DNA from: Bradyrhizobium sp. U87765 SZCCT0048
GTDB lineage: Bacteria; Pseudomonadota; Alphaproteobacteria; Rhizobiales; Xanthobacteraceae
Direction: 5' to 3'
DNA length: 64,000 nt
NCBI RefSeq assembly: GCF_018131225.1
Contig: NZ_JAFCMM010000005.1
Location: 248,001 to 312,000, forward strand
The stretch's first letter is position 1. Every line of letters starts with the position of its first letter. Below the pieces are notes generated by a model. It was not told the origin of the DNA, searched no databases, and worked only from the letters and a program-made list of their open reading frames with translations. This document shows positions 27,766-35,513 of this stretch, one piece after another. The translations under genes and the position numbers were made by a program.

Positions 27766-27856
27766 AGACATGGGAGCGACGGCATTCGTTTCGGCAGGGA
27801 GCGAATATGTCGTGCAGCAGCGCGCCTTGTATCGACGTCTCCTACAGCGACGCGCC

Positions 27857-28654
27857 CTACAGCAGCACGCCGGAAATGTCCTGGGCGCAGACGCGCATCG
27901 CCGGCAGCAGCGTGTCGGTGATGCGCTTGGCGGTGACGCGGCGGGCCTGCGAATTGACGTTGAGCGAGGCGACGGTGCCGCCGGCGCGGTTGCGGATCGG
28001 CACGGAGAGGCCGAACAGCTCGAGCTCCAGCTCCTGGTCGTTGGTGGCATAGCCGCGCTCGCGGGCCTTGCGCACGAGATCGAGTACCTGTTTGCGGTCG
28101 GTGATGGTTTTGGGCGTGCGGGCCTCGATCTTCGTCGCCTGCAGCAGCGCGGCGATGTCGTCGTCGCTTTTCGCCGCCAGCAGCACACGGCCCGACGACG
28201 AGGAGAACGCCGGCAACTTGAGCCCGGCCTTGAGAACATAGGCGATGCTGCCGCCGGGCGCTTCCGAGCGCGCGACGAACACGACCTCGTTGCCGCTGAG
28301 CACCGACACCGACACCGCTTCGCCGACCACGCCGGACAGCTTGTCGAGATGTGGCTGCAGGCGGCTGTCGAGGCCGAGGGATGCAAGATATGTGTAGCCG
28401 AGTCGCAGGATGTTGCTGGTCAGCGCGAACTGTTTCTTCTCCACGGTGGCAAACCCGAGTTCCACCAGGGTCAGCAGCAGCCGGCGCGCCACCGCACGGT
28501 CGAGGCCGGTGAGGGCCGCGACCTCGGCGACGCTGAGGCTGCGGTGCTCCGGCCCGAACGCCTCGATCACCGCGAGCCCGCGGGCGAAACCAGCGACGAA
28601 TTTCTGGCCGTCGCGGTCAGGGATCGTTGGGGAGGCGTCGGCCATGGATGTCAT
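27857..28654 (-). CDS. IclR-family regulator, PcaR/PobR-like
   Basis: A 265-residue regulator with a winged helix at ~15-75 (FVAGFARGLAVIEAFGPEHRSLSVAEVAALTGLDRAVARRLLLTL, the opening typical of PcaR/PcaU/PobR proteins) and an IclR effector domain to the end. I chose the start at 28654 (MTSMADASP); MADASP at 28645 is possible. It is divergent from the dehalogenase-like gene across 83 bp. As an IclR protein of the PcaU/PobR branch, it is the best local candidate to bind the two GTGCGATAATCGCAC operators that flank it at 23.3 and 31.7 kb. Aromatic-acid effectors are typical of this branch. Confidence 0.92.
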   Translation of the reverse strand: MTSMADASPTIPDRDGQKFVAGFARGLAVIEAFGPEHRSLSVAEVAALTGLDRAVARRLLLTLVELGFATVEKKQFALTSNILRLGYTYLASLGLDSRLQPHLDKLSGVVGEAVSVSVLSGNEVVFVARSEAPGGSIAYVLKAGLKLPAFSSSSGRVLLAAKSDDDIAALLQATKIEARTPKTITDRKQVLDLVRKARERGYATNDQELELELFGLSVPIRNRAGGTVASLNVNSQARRVTAKRITDTLLPAMRVCAQDISGVLL

Positions 28655-28737
28655 CAACCTGTTCGGGCGCAGCGTCCGCGCCGGTCCGCAACCCGGCGAC
28701 GAAGCAATCGTCGCCACCACGTGAGAAAGTAATAGCC

Positions 28738-29637
28738 ATGAGCGAGCGTCTTTTCGAGCCCTTTGTGCGCCATGACATCGACACCGGCGATGCGCGCATC
28801 GCCGCGTGGACCGCGGGCGAGGGGCCGCCGCTGCTGCTGCTGCACGGCTATCCGCAGACCCATCTCGCCTGGCACCGCATCGCGCCGCGCCTTGCCGAGC
28901 GCTACACGGTGGTGGCGACCGACCTGCGTGGCTATGGCGACAGCCGCGGGCCGCGGGGCGACGCCGGCCATGTTCACTATTCCAAGCGCGCAATGGCCGC
29001 CGACCAGCGCGCGGTGATGCGGCATCTCGGCTTCGATCGCTTCGCCATCATCGGCCACGACCGCGGCGCGCGGGTCGGCTATCGCCTGGCGCTCGATCAT
29101 CCCGATGCAGTCGCGGCCTTCGTCTCGCTGACCGTGATTCCGTCGATCGAGATGTGGGAGCGGGTCGACAAGGCGTTCGCGCTCGGCGCCTGGCACTGGT
29201 TCATGTTCGCGCAGCCCTATGATTTGCCCGAGCGGCTGCTGGCGGGCGATCCCGACTACTTTCTGGAATGGACGCTGCGCAAGATGGCGCGCTTCCGCGA
29301 CCGCCTGTCGGAGACGGCGGTCGCCGCCTATCGCGACGCCTTTCGCCGTCCCGAGGTGCGTCATGCGATGATGGAGGATTACCGTGCCGGCGCCGGCATC
29401 GACCTCGATCATGATATTGCCGACCGCGCCGCCGGCCGCCGTCTCGCCTGCCCGGTGCAGGTGCTGTGGGAGGAGGGGCGGCTGATGTTCGACAAGGATC
29501 CGGTCGCTGTGTGGCGCGGCTGGGCCGACGCGGTCGAGGGGCACACCATCGCCGCGGGCCATCTCCTCGCCGAGGAGACGCCCGCGGAGGTGCTCAGCGC
29601 GGTTCTGCCATTCCTGGCGCGAACGTGGCCGGCGTGA
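28738..29637 (+). CDS. haloacetate dehalogenase-like alpha/beta hydrolase
   Basis: A 299-residue protein close in layout to fluoroacetate dehalogenase RPA1163 of Rhodopseudomonas palustris. Present are the nucleophile Asp ~108 with both carboxylate-binding Arg (GHDRGARVGYR, ~109 and ~112), the halide-pocket His-Trp (~153-154, GAWHWFMFAQP), the pocket Tyr ~215 (MEDYRAG) and the catalytic His ~275 (AAGHLLAEE). The triad Asp that follows strand 6 in that family (LDI-x-P) is replaced by Thr ~132 (SLTVIPS). Epoxide hydrolase-type activity is an alternative. It overlaps the convergent MFS gene by 44 bp and is divergent from the IclR gene. Confidence 0.82.
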   Translation: MSERLFEPFVRHDIDTGDARIAAWTAGEGPPLLLLHGYPQTHLAWHRIAPRLAERYTVVATDLRGYGDSRGPRGDAGHVHYSKRAMAADQRAVMRHLGFDRFAIIGHDRGARVGYRLALDHPDAVAAFVSLTVIPSIEMWERVDKAFALGAWHWFMFAQPYDLPERLLAGDPDYFLEWTLRKMARFRDRLSETAVAAYRDAFRRPEVRHAMMEDYRAGAGIDLDHDIADRAAGRRLACPVQVLWEEGRLMFDKDPVAVWRGWADAVEGHTIAAGHLLAEETPAEVLSAVLPFLARTWPA

Positions 29638-30880
29638 CCGCTGCCGTGGTGGCCGCATCGGGTCCGATGCGGCCGACCACGAACAGGTAGTTGAGCGCGC
29701 CGAGCAGCGCGCAGGCGGCCACCGCCAGCGTCGGCGCGACATAGGAGCCGTGGTTGATCTCGACGACCACGCCGATCAGCCAGCTCGAGATGATGCCGGC
29801 CAATGTGCCGCCGACGGTCTGGATCGCCGCCACGGTGCCGACGCGGTCGGCGCTCTCAGCCACCTCCGGCGGCAGCGCCTGCAGGTTGGAGCTGGTGAAG
29901 GCGATGCCGGCATAGGCGATGCAGAACAACCCGATGGCGAGCGGAATGTCCGCCGTCATCGCCGCCGGGCCGATCAGCGACGAGGCAATCAAGCCGCCGA
30001 CGAGGCAGGTCTTGCGTGCCGCGGTCAGCGACCAGCCGCGCCTGTAGAGCGCGTCGGCCACGACGCCGCCGAGCAGGCCGCCGACGATCGCCGACACCGA
30101 CGGCAGCGCGCCGACGGTCGCGATCTGCTTCAGCGAGAAGCCGCGCGCGTCGCTGAGGTAGAGCGGAAACCACAGCAGGAAGAACGAATTGATGACGTTG
30201 ACGAAGAAGAAGCCGATGGCGAGGCCGAGCACCGTCTTCTGCCGCAGCAGCGTCCACCACGGTGCGTGCCGGCGTGATGCTGCGGGCTGTGCAGCAGCCG
30301 GTGAAGGCGCCGCATCCTCGGCGACCCTGGGATCGCGGTAGGCGATGATCCAGATCAGGCCGAACACCACGCCCATGAAACCGGTGATGACGAACGAGGC
30401 GCGCCACCCGAACGTGGCGATGAGGTAGGCGACGAACGGATAGGACACCGCCGAGCCGATGCCGATGCCGGCGTGCCACAGCGATGTCGCGGTGCCGCGT
30501 TGCGGCCGCGGAAACCAGCGGCTGACCACCTTGGCGTTGGCCGGCCACGACGCCGACTCGCCGCCGCCCATCAACAGGCGCGCGGTGAAGATCGAAGCGA
30601 CGCCCTGGCCGAGCGCGGTGGCCGCCGAGGCCAGCGACCAGAAGATCATCGCTGCGGGATAGATGGTGCGCACGCCAAAGCGGTCCATCAGCGCGCCGAC
30701 CGGCAGCAGCGCCAGCGTGTACAGCCAGTAGAACGCGCCAAGCAGCAGGCCCATGGTGGCCGGGCTGAAGCCGAGCTCGCGCGCCATCAGAGGCGCGCCG
30801 AGGCTGAAATTGGTGCGGTCGATGTAGTTGATGAGCACGCCGACAAAGCACAGCGTCAGCATCGTCCATTTGGTTCGCAT
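29594..30880 (-). CDS. MFS transporter, anion:cation symporter type
   Basis: A 428-residue inner-membrane carrier with about 12 helices. It opens MLTLCFVGVLINYIDRTNFS, the first-helix hallmark of the ACS/GudP/phthalate-permease subfamily, with PVGALMDRFGVRT in loop 2-3 and GGGESASWPANAKVVSRWFP around helix 4. ACS carriers import organic anions such as sugar acids, 4-hydroxyphenylacetate or phthalate. The start at 30880 has GGAGGACCC upstream. It lies 45 bp after the NIPSNAP-like gene on the same strand, forming an operon read from the operator at 31653. Likely uptake system of the regulon. Confidence 0.9.
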   Translation of the reverse strand: MRTKWTMLTLCFVGVLINYIDRTNFSLGAPLMARELGFSPATMGLLLGAFYWLYTLALLPVGALMDRFGVRTIYPAAMIFWSLASAATALGQGVASIFTARLLMGGGESASWPANAKVVSRWFPRPQRGTATSLWHAGIGIGSAVSYPFVAYLIATFGWRASFVITGFMGVVFGLIWIIAYRDPRVAEDAAPSPAAAQPAASRRHAPWWTLLRQKTVLGLAIGFFFVNVINSFFLLWFPLYLSDARGFSLKQIATVGALPSVSAIVGGLLGGVVADALYRRGWSLTAARKTCLVGGLIASSLIGPAAMTADIPLAIGLFCIAYAGIAFTSSNLQALPPEVAESADRVGTVAAIQTVGGTLAGIISSWLIGVVVEINHGSYVAPTLAVAACALLGALNYLFVVGRIGPDAATTAAVTPATFAPGMAEPR

Positions 30881-30925
30881 GGGTCCTCCGGTGCGAAGAG
30901 TATCAGGGGCTGGCTGCGCTGCGCG

Positions 30926-31606
30926 TCAGCGCAACAGCGACCATGTGGTGGGCCGCAGCACAAGCCCGGTGTGGGTGACGGTTTGGGTCCGCACGCGCTC
31001 CAGGAAGGCGGCATAGGCCGGAAAATCCGCCGGCCGGCGCTCGGCGCGGGTCAGCGTCGTCATATCGGGGAAGCGCCACAGCAGCAGCGCCTCGGTGCCG
31101 TGGCGAAATGCCGTGCGGTAGCCGCCGATGATGCCGAACGGACAGCTCTGTTCGATCGCCGCCTTGGCGTCGCCGAGGCGGGCGAGATAGTCGTCGGCGC
31201 CGCCGGCGCGCAGGCTCACGATCTCCTGCAGCACCACCGGGGCGCGCAGCGCTGTCGCCGCGATCTCCGCGCGGTTCGGCGTAAAGTCCGTGCCCTCCAG
31301 CACGCGGTCGAAGCCGCCGGTGCGCTCGCCGTACCAGCGCTCCAGCGGCTTGTGGAAGAGATCGTTGTGGCCATCGAAATGGCGGCCGAAGCCGTCCCAG
31401 CCGCCGGGCATCTCCCAGAAGGTGACGATGCGCGGCCAGTCGCCGGTCAGGAACACCGGCGCCCACGCGGCGATGCATTCGCCGCCGGCGGAGCCTTCGG
31501 CATTGCCCTCGCGGCGCACGACCTCGTCGAGTTCGTCGAGATAGCGCGTGTGCGCGCCGGCGGCGCGCACCGGGTCGAGTGTCTCGTGCAGAAACAGGTG
31601 GCCCAT
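30926..31606 (-). CDS. NIPSNAP-like / dimeric alpha-beta barrel protein
   Basis: A 226-residue protein with two ferredoxin-like halves. Half 1 (~1-100) has FLHETLDPV, a long helix and IVTFWEMPGGWDGFGRHF. Half 2 (~120-226) has VVLQEIVSLRAGGADDYLARL, GIIGGYRTAF and EALLLWRFPD. The pattern matches NIPSNAP-family proteins, whose biochemical role is unclear; a small-molecule monooxygenase or isomerase role has been proposed for related folds. It is the first gene leftward from the operator at 31653 and shares an operon with the MFS carrier. Start 31606, with GGGAGG 11 bp upstream. Confidence 0.7.
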   Translation of the reverse strand: MGHLFLHETLDPVRAAGAHTRYLDELDEVVRREGNAEGSAGGECIAAWAPVFLTGDWPRIVTFWEMPGGWDGFGRHFDGHNDLFHKPLERWYGERTGGFDRVLEGTDFTPNRAEIAATALRAPVVLQEIVSLRAGGADDYLARLGDAKAAIEQSCPFGIIGGYRTAFRHGTEALLLWRFPDMTTLTRAERRPADFPAYAAFLERVRTQTVTHTGLVLRPTTWSLLR

Positions 31607-31652
31607 CGGCGGCCGTCCTCCCGGATATGATGATTTCTTGTCGGATCAATTT

Positions 31653-31681
31653 GTGCGATAATCGCACGTTTGAGCGATTAT
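31653..31681. promoter_or_regulatory. PcaU/PobR-type IclR-family operator, copy 2
   Basis: GTGCGATAATCGCAC (31653-31667) is identical to the 15-mer at 23270. The third repeat, GAGCGATTAT, begins 19 bp after the first, the same offset as in copy 1. It sits between the divergent NIPSNAP-MFS and isomerase-shikimate dehydrogenase operons. Confidence 0.8.
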
Positions 31682-31866
31682 TGTTTACAGCTGGCGGCGC
31701 CGCTGTCAATATCGCGGTGCTGGCAGCGGCGTTCCGCCGCGCGGTCCGTGCCGCCCTGCGGGCGGATTTGCGCCAGCACACCCATCTTGATCTTGCGCGG
31801 CGCCTTGCCGATGGTCGCGGTCCAAAGCCGCGGCGCGTCGCACGCCGCGGAGAAGGAGCCCGCGCC

Positions 31867-32697
31867 TTGCGAATTCTCTCCCTCGCGCATCTGACGCTGA
31901 TATCAGCCGATGCGCTCGCCCTGATCGATGCCGCGGCCGCGGCGCGTTTCAGCCATGTCGGCCTGCGCATCGTGCCCCCGACACCGGATGCGCCGATGCG
32001 GCCGGTGATCGGCGACAAGCCATACCAGCGCGACATCCTTGCGCGCCTTGCCGAGACGGGCCTCAATGTGCTCGACATCGAGGCGTTCTGGCTGACGCCG
32101 GACACCGACATCGCCGCGATTGCGCCGGCGTTCGCGTTCGGCGCCGAGCTCGGCGCGACCTATGTGGTGGTGGTCGGCAACGATCCGGAGCGTACTCGGC
32201 TTGTCGAGCGCTTCGCCGCGCTCAGCGAGCTGGCACAGCGCCACGGGTTGAAGACCTCGCTCGAATTCATTCCCTACAGCACCGTGGCCAGCCTCGACGA
32301 TGCCGCCAGCGTCGTGCGTGCGGCGGCGCAGCCCAATGCGGGGCTGCTGGTCGATGCGCTGCATCTCAGCCGTTCGGGCGGCACGCCGGCGCAGCTTGCC
32401 GCGCTGCCGCAGGGCCTCGTCCACTACCTGCATCTGTGCGATGCGCCCGCCGTGCCGCCGCCGGACGTCGCCGGCATGAAGCGGGAGGCGCGCGGCGAGC
32501 GCTGCTATCCCGGCGAAGGTGGCCTGCCGCTCGCCGCCTTCCTCGGCGCGGTCGCGGCCGATGTGCCCGTCGGCATCGAGGCGCCGGACGGCCGCCGCGC
32601 CGCATTGTCCTTTGCCGAGCAGGCGCGCCAGGCGCGCGCTGCCGCGCTCGCCCTCGCGCCGCTCGGCGCTCTGGCTTCCCCTGGAGACCCGCAATGA
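31867..32697 (+). CDS. sugar phosphate isomerase/epimerase-like TIM-barrel protein (TTG start)
   Basis: A 276-residue xylose isomerase-like TIM barrel: RILSLAHLTLISADALALIDAA, VLDIEAFWLTPD, LKTSLEFIPYSTV (catalytic-type Glu), LLVDALHLSRSGG (Asp, His) and YLHLCDAP; metal ligands of the fold are visible. I start it at TTG 31867 because AAGGAG lies 8 nt upstream and the fold begins right there; the open frame further up is operator and leader sequence. Family members include inosose dehydratase and the AsbF-type 3-dehydroshikimate dehydratase. Translational overlap with a shikimate dehydrogenase-family gene makes a dehydroshikimate-type substrate attractive, but this is inference. Confidence 0.82.
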   Translation: MRILSLAHLTLISADALALIDAAAAARFSHVGLRIVPPTPDAPMRPVIGDKPYQRDILARLAETGLNVLDIEAFWLTPDTDIAAIAPAFAFGAELGATYVVVVGNDPERTRLVERFAALSELAQRHGLKTSLEFIPYSTVASLDDAASVVRAAAQPNAGLLVDALHLSRSGGTPAQLAALPQGLVHYLHLCDAPAVPPPDVAGMKREARGERCYPGEGGLPLAAFLGAVAADVPVGIEAPDGRRAALSFAEQARQARAAALALAPLGALASPGDPQ

Positions 32698-33485
32698 CCG
32701 TTCAGCTCGACGGCGCCAGCCGCCTCATTCCGATTCTCGGCGATCCCATCGGCCAGGTGAAGGCACCCGCCGGCCTGTCGGCGGAGTTCGCCCGCCGCGG
32801 CCACAACATCCTGGTGGTGCCTTGGCATGTCGCGCCCGCGCAGATCGATGGCGCGATCGCGGCGCTCGCGATGGTGCAGAACGTTGCCGGCTTCATCGCC
32901 ACGGTGCCGCACAAGTTCGCCGCCGCCGCGCGCTGCACGACGCTGTCTGACCGCGGCCGCTTTCTCGGCGCGGTCAATGTCGTCAGGCGCAGCGCCGACG
33001 GCTGGCACGGCGACATGGTGGACGGCCTCGGCTATGTCCGCGGCCTCGCTGCGTCGGGGTGCACACTTCAGGGCGCCCGGGCGCTGTTGGTCGGCGCCGG
33101 CGGCGCCGGCAGTGCGATCGCGCTCGCCGTGCTCGATGCCGGCGCGGCATCGCTCGCGGTGCACGATACGGACGTGGCCAAGCGCGATGCGCTGATTGCG
33201 CGGCTGTCGCAGGTCCATGCCGGCAAGATCGTCGCCGGCTCGGCCGATCCCGCGCCGTTCGATCTGGTGATCAACGCCACCCCGCGCGGCATGCGCGCCG
33301 ACGATCCCCTGCCGTTCGACGCCGACCGGCTGCGGCCGCAGACCTTCGTCGGCGATGTCATCACCGTGCCGGAGATCACGCCGCAGCTCGCGATCGCGCG
33401 CGCGAAAGGCTGCCGCATCTTCACCGGCGTCGGCATGTTCGAGAATTCGCTGGCGCTGATGGCCGAGTTCTATCTCGGCGGCTGA
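32694..33485 (+). CDS. shikimate/quinate dehydrogenase-family oxidoreductase
   Basis: A 263-residue two-domain enzyme. The N-terminal substrate domain has PILGDPIGQVKAPAGL, where canonical AroE has S-x-S in GxPIxHSxSP; here the pair reads Q-V-K-A, so the two carboxylate-binding serines are absent. FIATVPHK carries the catalytic Lys of the V-P-x-K motif, followed by an Asn/Asp region near GAVNVV and GDMVDGLGY. The Rossmann motif is VGAGGAGSAIA, and the C-terminus is VGMFENSLALMAEFYL. The serine loss argues against housekeeping AroE and for a catabolic paralogue. It overlaps the isomerase stop (ATGA at 32694-32697). Confidence 0.85.
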   Translation: MTVQLDGASRLIPILGDPIGQVKAPAGLSAEFARRGHNILVVPWHVAPAQIDGAIAALAMVQNVAGFIATVPHKFAAAARCTTLSDRGRFLGAVNVVRRSADGWHGDMVDGLGYVRGLAASGCTLQGARALLVGAGGAGSAIALAVLDAGAASLAVHDTDVAKRDALIARLSQVHAGKIVAGSADPAPFDLVINATPRGMRADDPLPFDADRLRPQTFVGDVITVPEITPQLAIARAKGCRIFTGVGMFENSLALMAEFYLGG

Positions 33486-33488
33486 GCG

Positions 33489-33965
33489 TCAGCCCAGCCC
33501 GCGCCACAGCGCGGCGCGCGGCGGGGCGGCGCGACCGCCGGATGATCGCTGGGGTGCCGTGCGGTTCGCCGGCGTCGGCGAGCGGTCGGTGGCCGTCGCC
33601 GGCTCGATGTCGACGGCCGCGGCGAAGGCGCGGCGCAGGCGCAGGTCGGCGATGCGGCCGATGTGCCGCCGCAGGATATCACGGCGATCGGGCCGCGCGG
33701 CGTCGACGATCGCCGTGCACAGCGTGGTGCTGAGATCGGCGAAGAAGCGGAACGACGGCGCTGCGCCCTTCGGTGCGCGGAGGCGGTCGAGCCCGCGCGC
33801 GGCGGTGAGCACCTCGGCGCGATCCATGTCGTCATGGGTTACCGCGAGGCGCAGCAGCGCCAGTAGCCAGCCGCGCAGGGCGGTGGCGTGGGCGGCATCG
33901 CCTTCGTCCGCGGCGGACGCTGTGGCCTCGTTCGGTGAGAGAGACGACATTGGCGCGTGGGTCAT
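33489..33965 (-). CDS. hypothetical protein
   Basis: A 158-residue protein I do not recognise. Residues ~30-115 look helical and soluble (ALRGWLLALLRLAVTHDDMD, FFADLSTTLCTAIVDAARPD); the last ~40 are low-complexity, rich in Pro, Arg and Ala. There is no signal peptide. A start at 33950 (MSSLSPNE) is equally possible. It follows another hypothetical gene (34003-34413) by 37 bp on the same strand and is convergent with the shikimate dehydrogenase-family gene, 3 bp apart. The plus strand is also open here for 264 codons, so coding on the minus strand is likely but not certain. Confidence 0.55.
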   Translation of the reverse strand: MTHAPMSSLSPNEATASAADEGDAAHATALRGWLLALLRLAVTHDDMDRAEVLTAARGLDRLRAPKGAAPSFRFFADLSTTLCTAIVDAARPDRRDILRRHIGRIADLRLRRAFAAAVDIEPATATDRSPTPANRTAPQRSSGGRAAPPRAALWRGLG

Positions 33966-34002
33966 GCCGGCGCCGCCGGCGTCATTCGACGCGCGGGCCG
34001 CG

Positions 34003-34413
34003 TCAGAAGAAGCCGTCGAGATACGCGGCGGTCTCGTCGGAGATGCCGACGATCTTGTTGGTGGCCTGGCGATAGAACTTGAAGTTCAGCTCGGTCTGCG
34101 GCCGGCCGTCGTCCCAGTCGGCATAGGGCTTGAGCTCGTTGCGGCCGAGCCGCCGCCGCGCCAGCGCCGTGCAGGTGACGCGGATGCTGACGCGCGGCGT
34201 CTGCCGCGCGAGCCCCGGTTTGCGCGTCAGCGCCTCCGCGGAGATGACGACGGCGCGGGCGATCAGACCCTGGCCGCCCTCGTTCTCGCTGGCGAACACG
34301 AACACGGTGTCGCCCTCGGCGATGTTCTTGCCGCCATACATCGTTTTCTGTGACGGAAACGCCAGTGTCGTCAGCGGCGGGCTCGCCACCTGGGCCTTGA
34401 TCGCGAACACCAT
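34003..34413 (-). CDS. hypothetical protein
   Basis: A 136-residue soluble protein starting MVFAIKAQVASPPLTTLAFP, after GGGAGGCTGC on the minus strand, a good ribosome binding site. It contains KTMYGGKNIAEGDTVFVFAS and ENEGGQGLIARAVVISA, suggestive of a small beta-rich (EVE/PUA-like or ASCH-like) domain, and ends with ETAAYLDGFF. I cannot name a family with confidence. Adjacent to another hypothetical gene downstream. Confidence 0.7.
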   Translation of the reverse strand: MVFAIKAQVASPPLTTLAFPSQKTMYGGKNIAEGDTVFVFASENEGGQGLIARAVVISAEALTRKPGLARQTPRVSIRVTCTALARRRLGRNELKPYADWDDGRPQTELNFKFYRQATNKIVGISDETAAYLDGFF

Positions 34414-34594
34414 GCAGCCTCCCTCGCGCGCAGCGCGCGCGGCTCCGGATCGGCGGTCCGATCCGGGCAGCGTTGCCGCCGGCAACCTGCGCCGGGATCA
34501 AGACAGTGGAACGGCGCGGGATCATGTCCGTACATGCCGGCAAGTTCATGGAAGGCTGTGGAGATGTGGCGATGCCGGTGTCGCGCGGGAGCGG

Positions 34595-34882
34595 TCAGGC
34601 CGCGTGGCGCACGGGCAGCGGTGGCTGCGCCGATGGCGGCGCGCGATCGAGGAGGGAACTCTGGGCGGGCCCGGAGAGGTCGAGTTCGATGACGTCGGGC
34701 GCCGTGATGATGGCTTCGGGGTGGTGGCCGTTCTCGAACAGCGCGTAGCGCACGGCTTCGGAGCGATTGATGAACAAGCCGCCGTAGAGACCGTTCTGCG
34801 CCTGCGCGACCCACTGGCCGCGGCGATTGCGGCCGATCAGGAACAGTGCGGCGCCGCACGAGGGAGGTTTGGTCGAGTCCAT
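34595..34882 (-). CDS. small hypothetical protein
   Basis: A 95-residue protein: MDSTKPPSCGAALFLIGRN, then RGQWVAQAQNGLYGGLFINRSEAVRYALFENGHHPEAII-type text (split here: GQWVAQAQNGLYGGLF and NRSEAVRYALFENG), which looks like a compact alpha/beta domain, and a Pro/Ala-rich tail. GGAAG precedes the start at 34882. No family recognised. The gap 34414-34594 upstream of the next gene holds nothing I can name. Confidence 0.65.
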   Translation of the reverse strand: MDSTKPPSCGAALFLIGRNRRGQWVAQAQNGLYGGLFINRSEAVRYALFENGHHPEAIITAPDVIELDLSGPAQSSLLDRAPPSAQPPLPVRHAA

Positions 34883-35079
34883 GATGGTCTTCCGATCACG
34901 TTGATGCCGGTCCGGGTGAGTCCGGGCCGGCGCGGAAAACGTGGCATCGGGGCCATAGGAATTCGAGACGGGCGGCGCGGTCGCCGCATAGGAACGTCAT
35001 AAGGACGATGCCGCGAGGCGCCCCGCGGGCAGGGCCGACATCATGGGATGGTGAGCGATTCGTTAACGGGCCGTGGTGG

Positions 35080-35385
35080 TCAGATGTTCTCGAGCAGGCT
35101 GGCCGGGCGGTGGTCGAGTGTGGCCGGACGCGATGGCAGGCGGCAGACGCCGTGGGCCGGCGTCTGCAGGGTGAGGACCGGCTCGTAGGCGTCGAGGTCG
35201 ACGGTGATGGCGTCGTCGAATGCCAGCCACGCGAATGTGAGGACGGCAAAAGCGGCGCCGGCGATGAACGCGGCACGGAGCAGGCTGGCAAGCAGCCCGC
35301 GCGGGGCGGCAGGGGCGGTCAGATGAAGCGTTGATGGATCGGGCACTGGCGTGCTCCCGGGTATTATCCCCTTGCAATCATTCAA
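35080..35385 (-). CDS. small hypothetical membrane protein
   Basis: A 101-residue product with one clear transmembrane helix (LLRAAFIAGAAFAVLTFAWL, ~32-51), a short N-terminal tail and a ~45-residue C-terminal part (ITVDLDAYEPVLTLQTP). It is divergent from the TetR gene at 35514, with the palindrome at 35415-35440 between them. No family recognised; coding is supported mainly by the helix and GC-biased codons. Confidence 0.5.
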   Translation of the reverse strand: MNDCKGIIPGSTPVPDPSTLHLTAPAAPRGLLASLLRAAFIAGAAFAVLTFAWLAFDDAITVDLDAYEPVLTLQTPAHGVCRLPSRPATLDHRPASLLENI

Positions 35386-35414
35386 ATATTGACGATGATG
35401 GCGAGGAGCGGTAT

Positions 35415-35440
35415 TTTTGGAAACTTGATATTTTCCAAAA
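35415..35440. promoter_or_regulatory. TetR-type operator palindrome
   Basis: TTTTGGAAA (35415-35423) and TTTCCAAAA (35432-35440) form an inverted repeat with an 8-bp spacer in an AT-rich island upstream of the TetR gene at 35514. The likely role is autoregulation, and possibly control of the divergent small membrane protein. Confidence 0.6.
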
Positions 35441-35513
35441 TAGTCACCACATGCCTTCTGTCAATGGAATGACAGGCACGAACGAAAGGCATGGCTGGCC
35501 GGGAGGGTTTGAC

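Noticed and set aside
28644..28724. 26-codon plus-strand frame (MDVINLFGRSV...) before the dehalogenase-like gene
   Set aside because: It overlaps the start of the IclR gene and has no ribosome binding site; it could be a leader peptide but nothing supports it.
33559..34353. 264-codon plus-strand frame in the hypothetical-gene region
   Set aside because: Arg/Ser/Ala-rich product without domain features; it crosses two minus-strand genes, one of which (34003-34413) has a good ribosome binding site.
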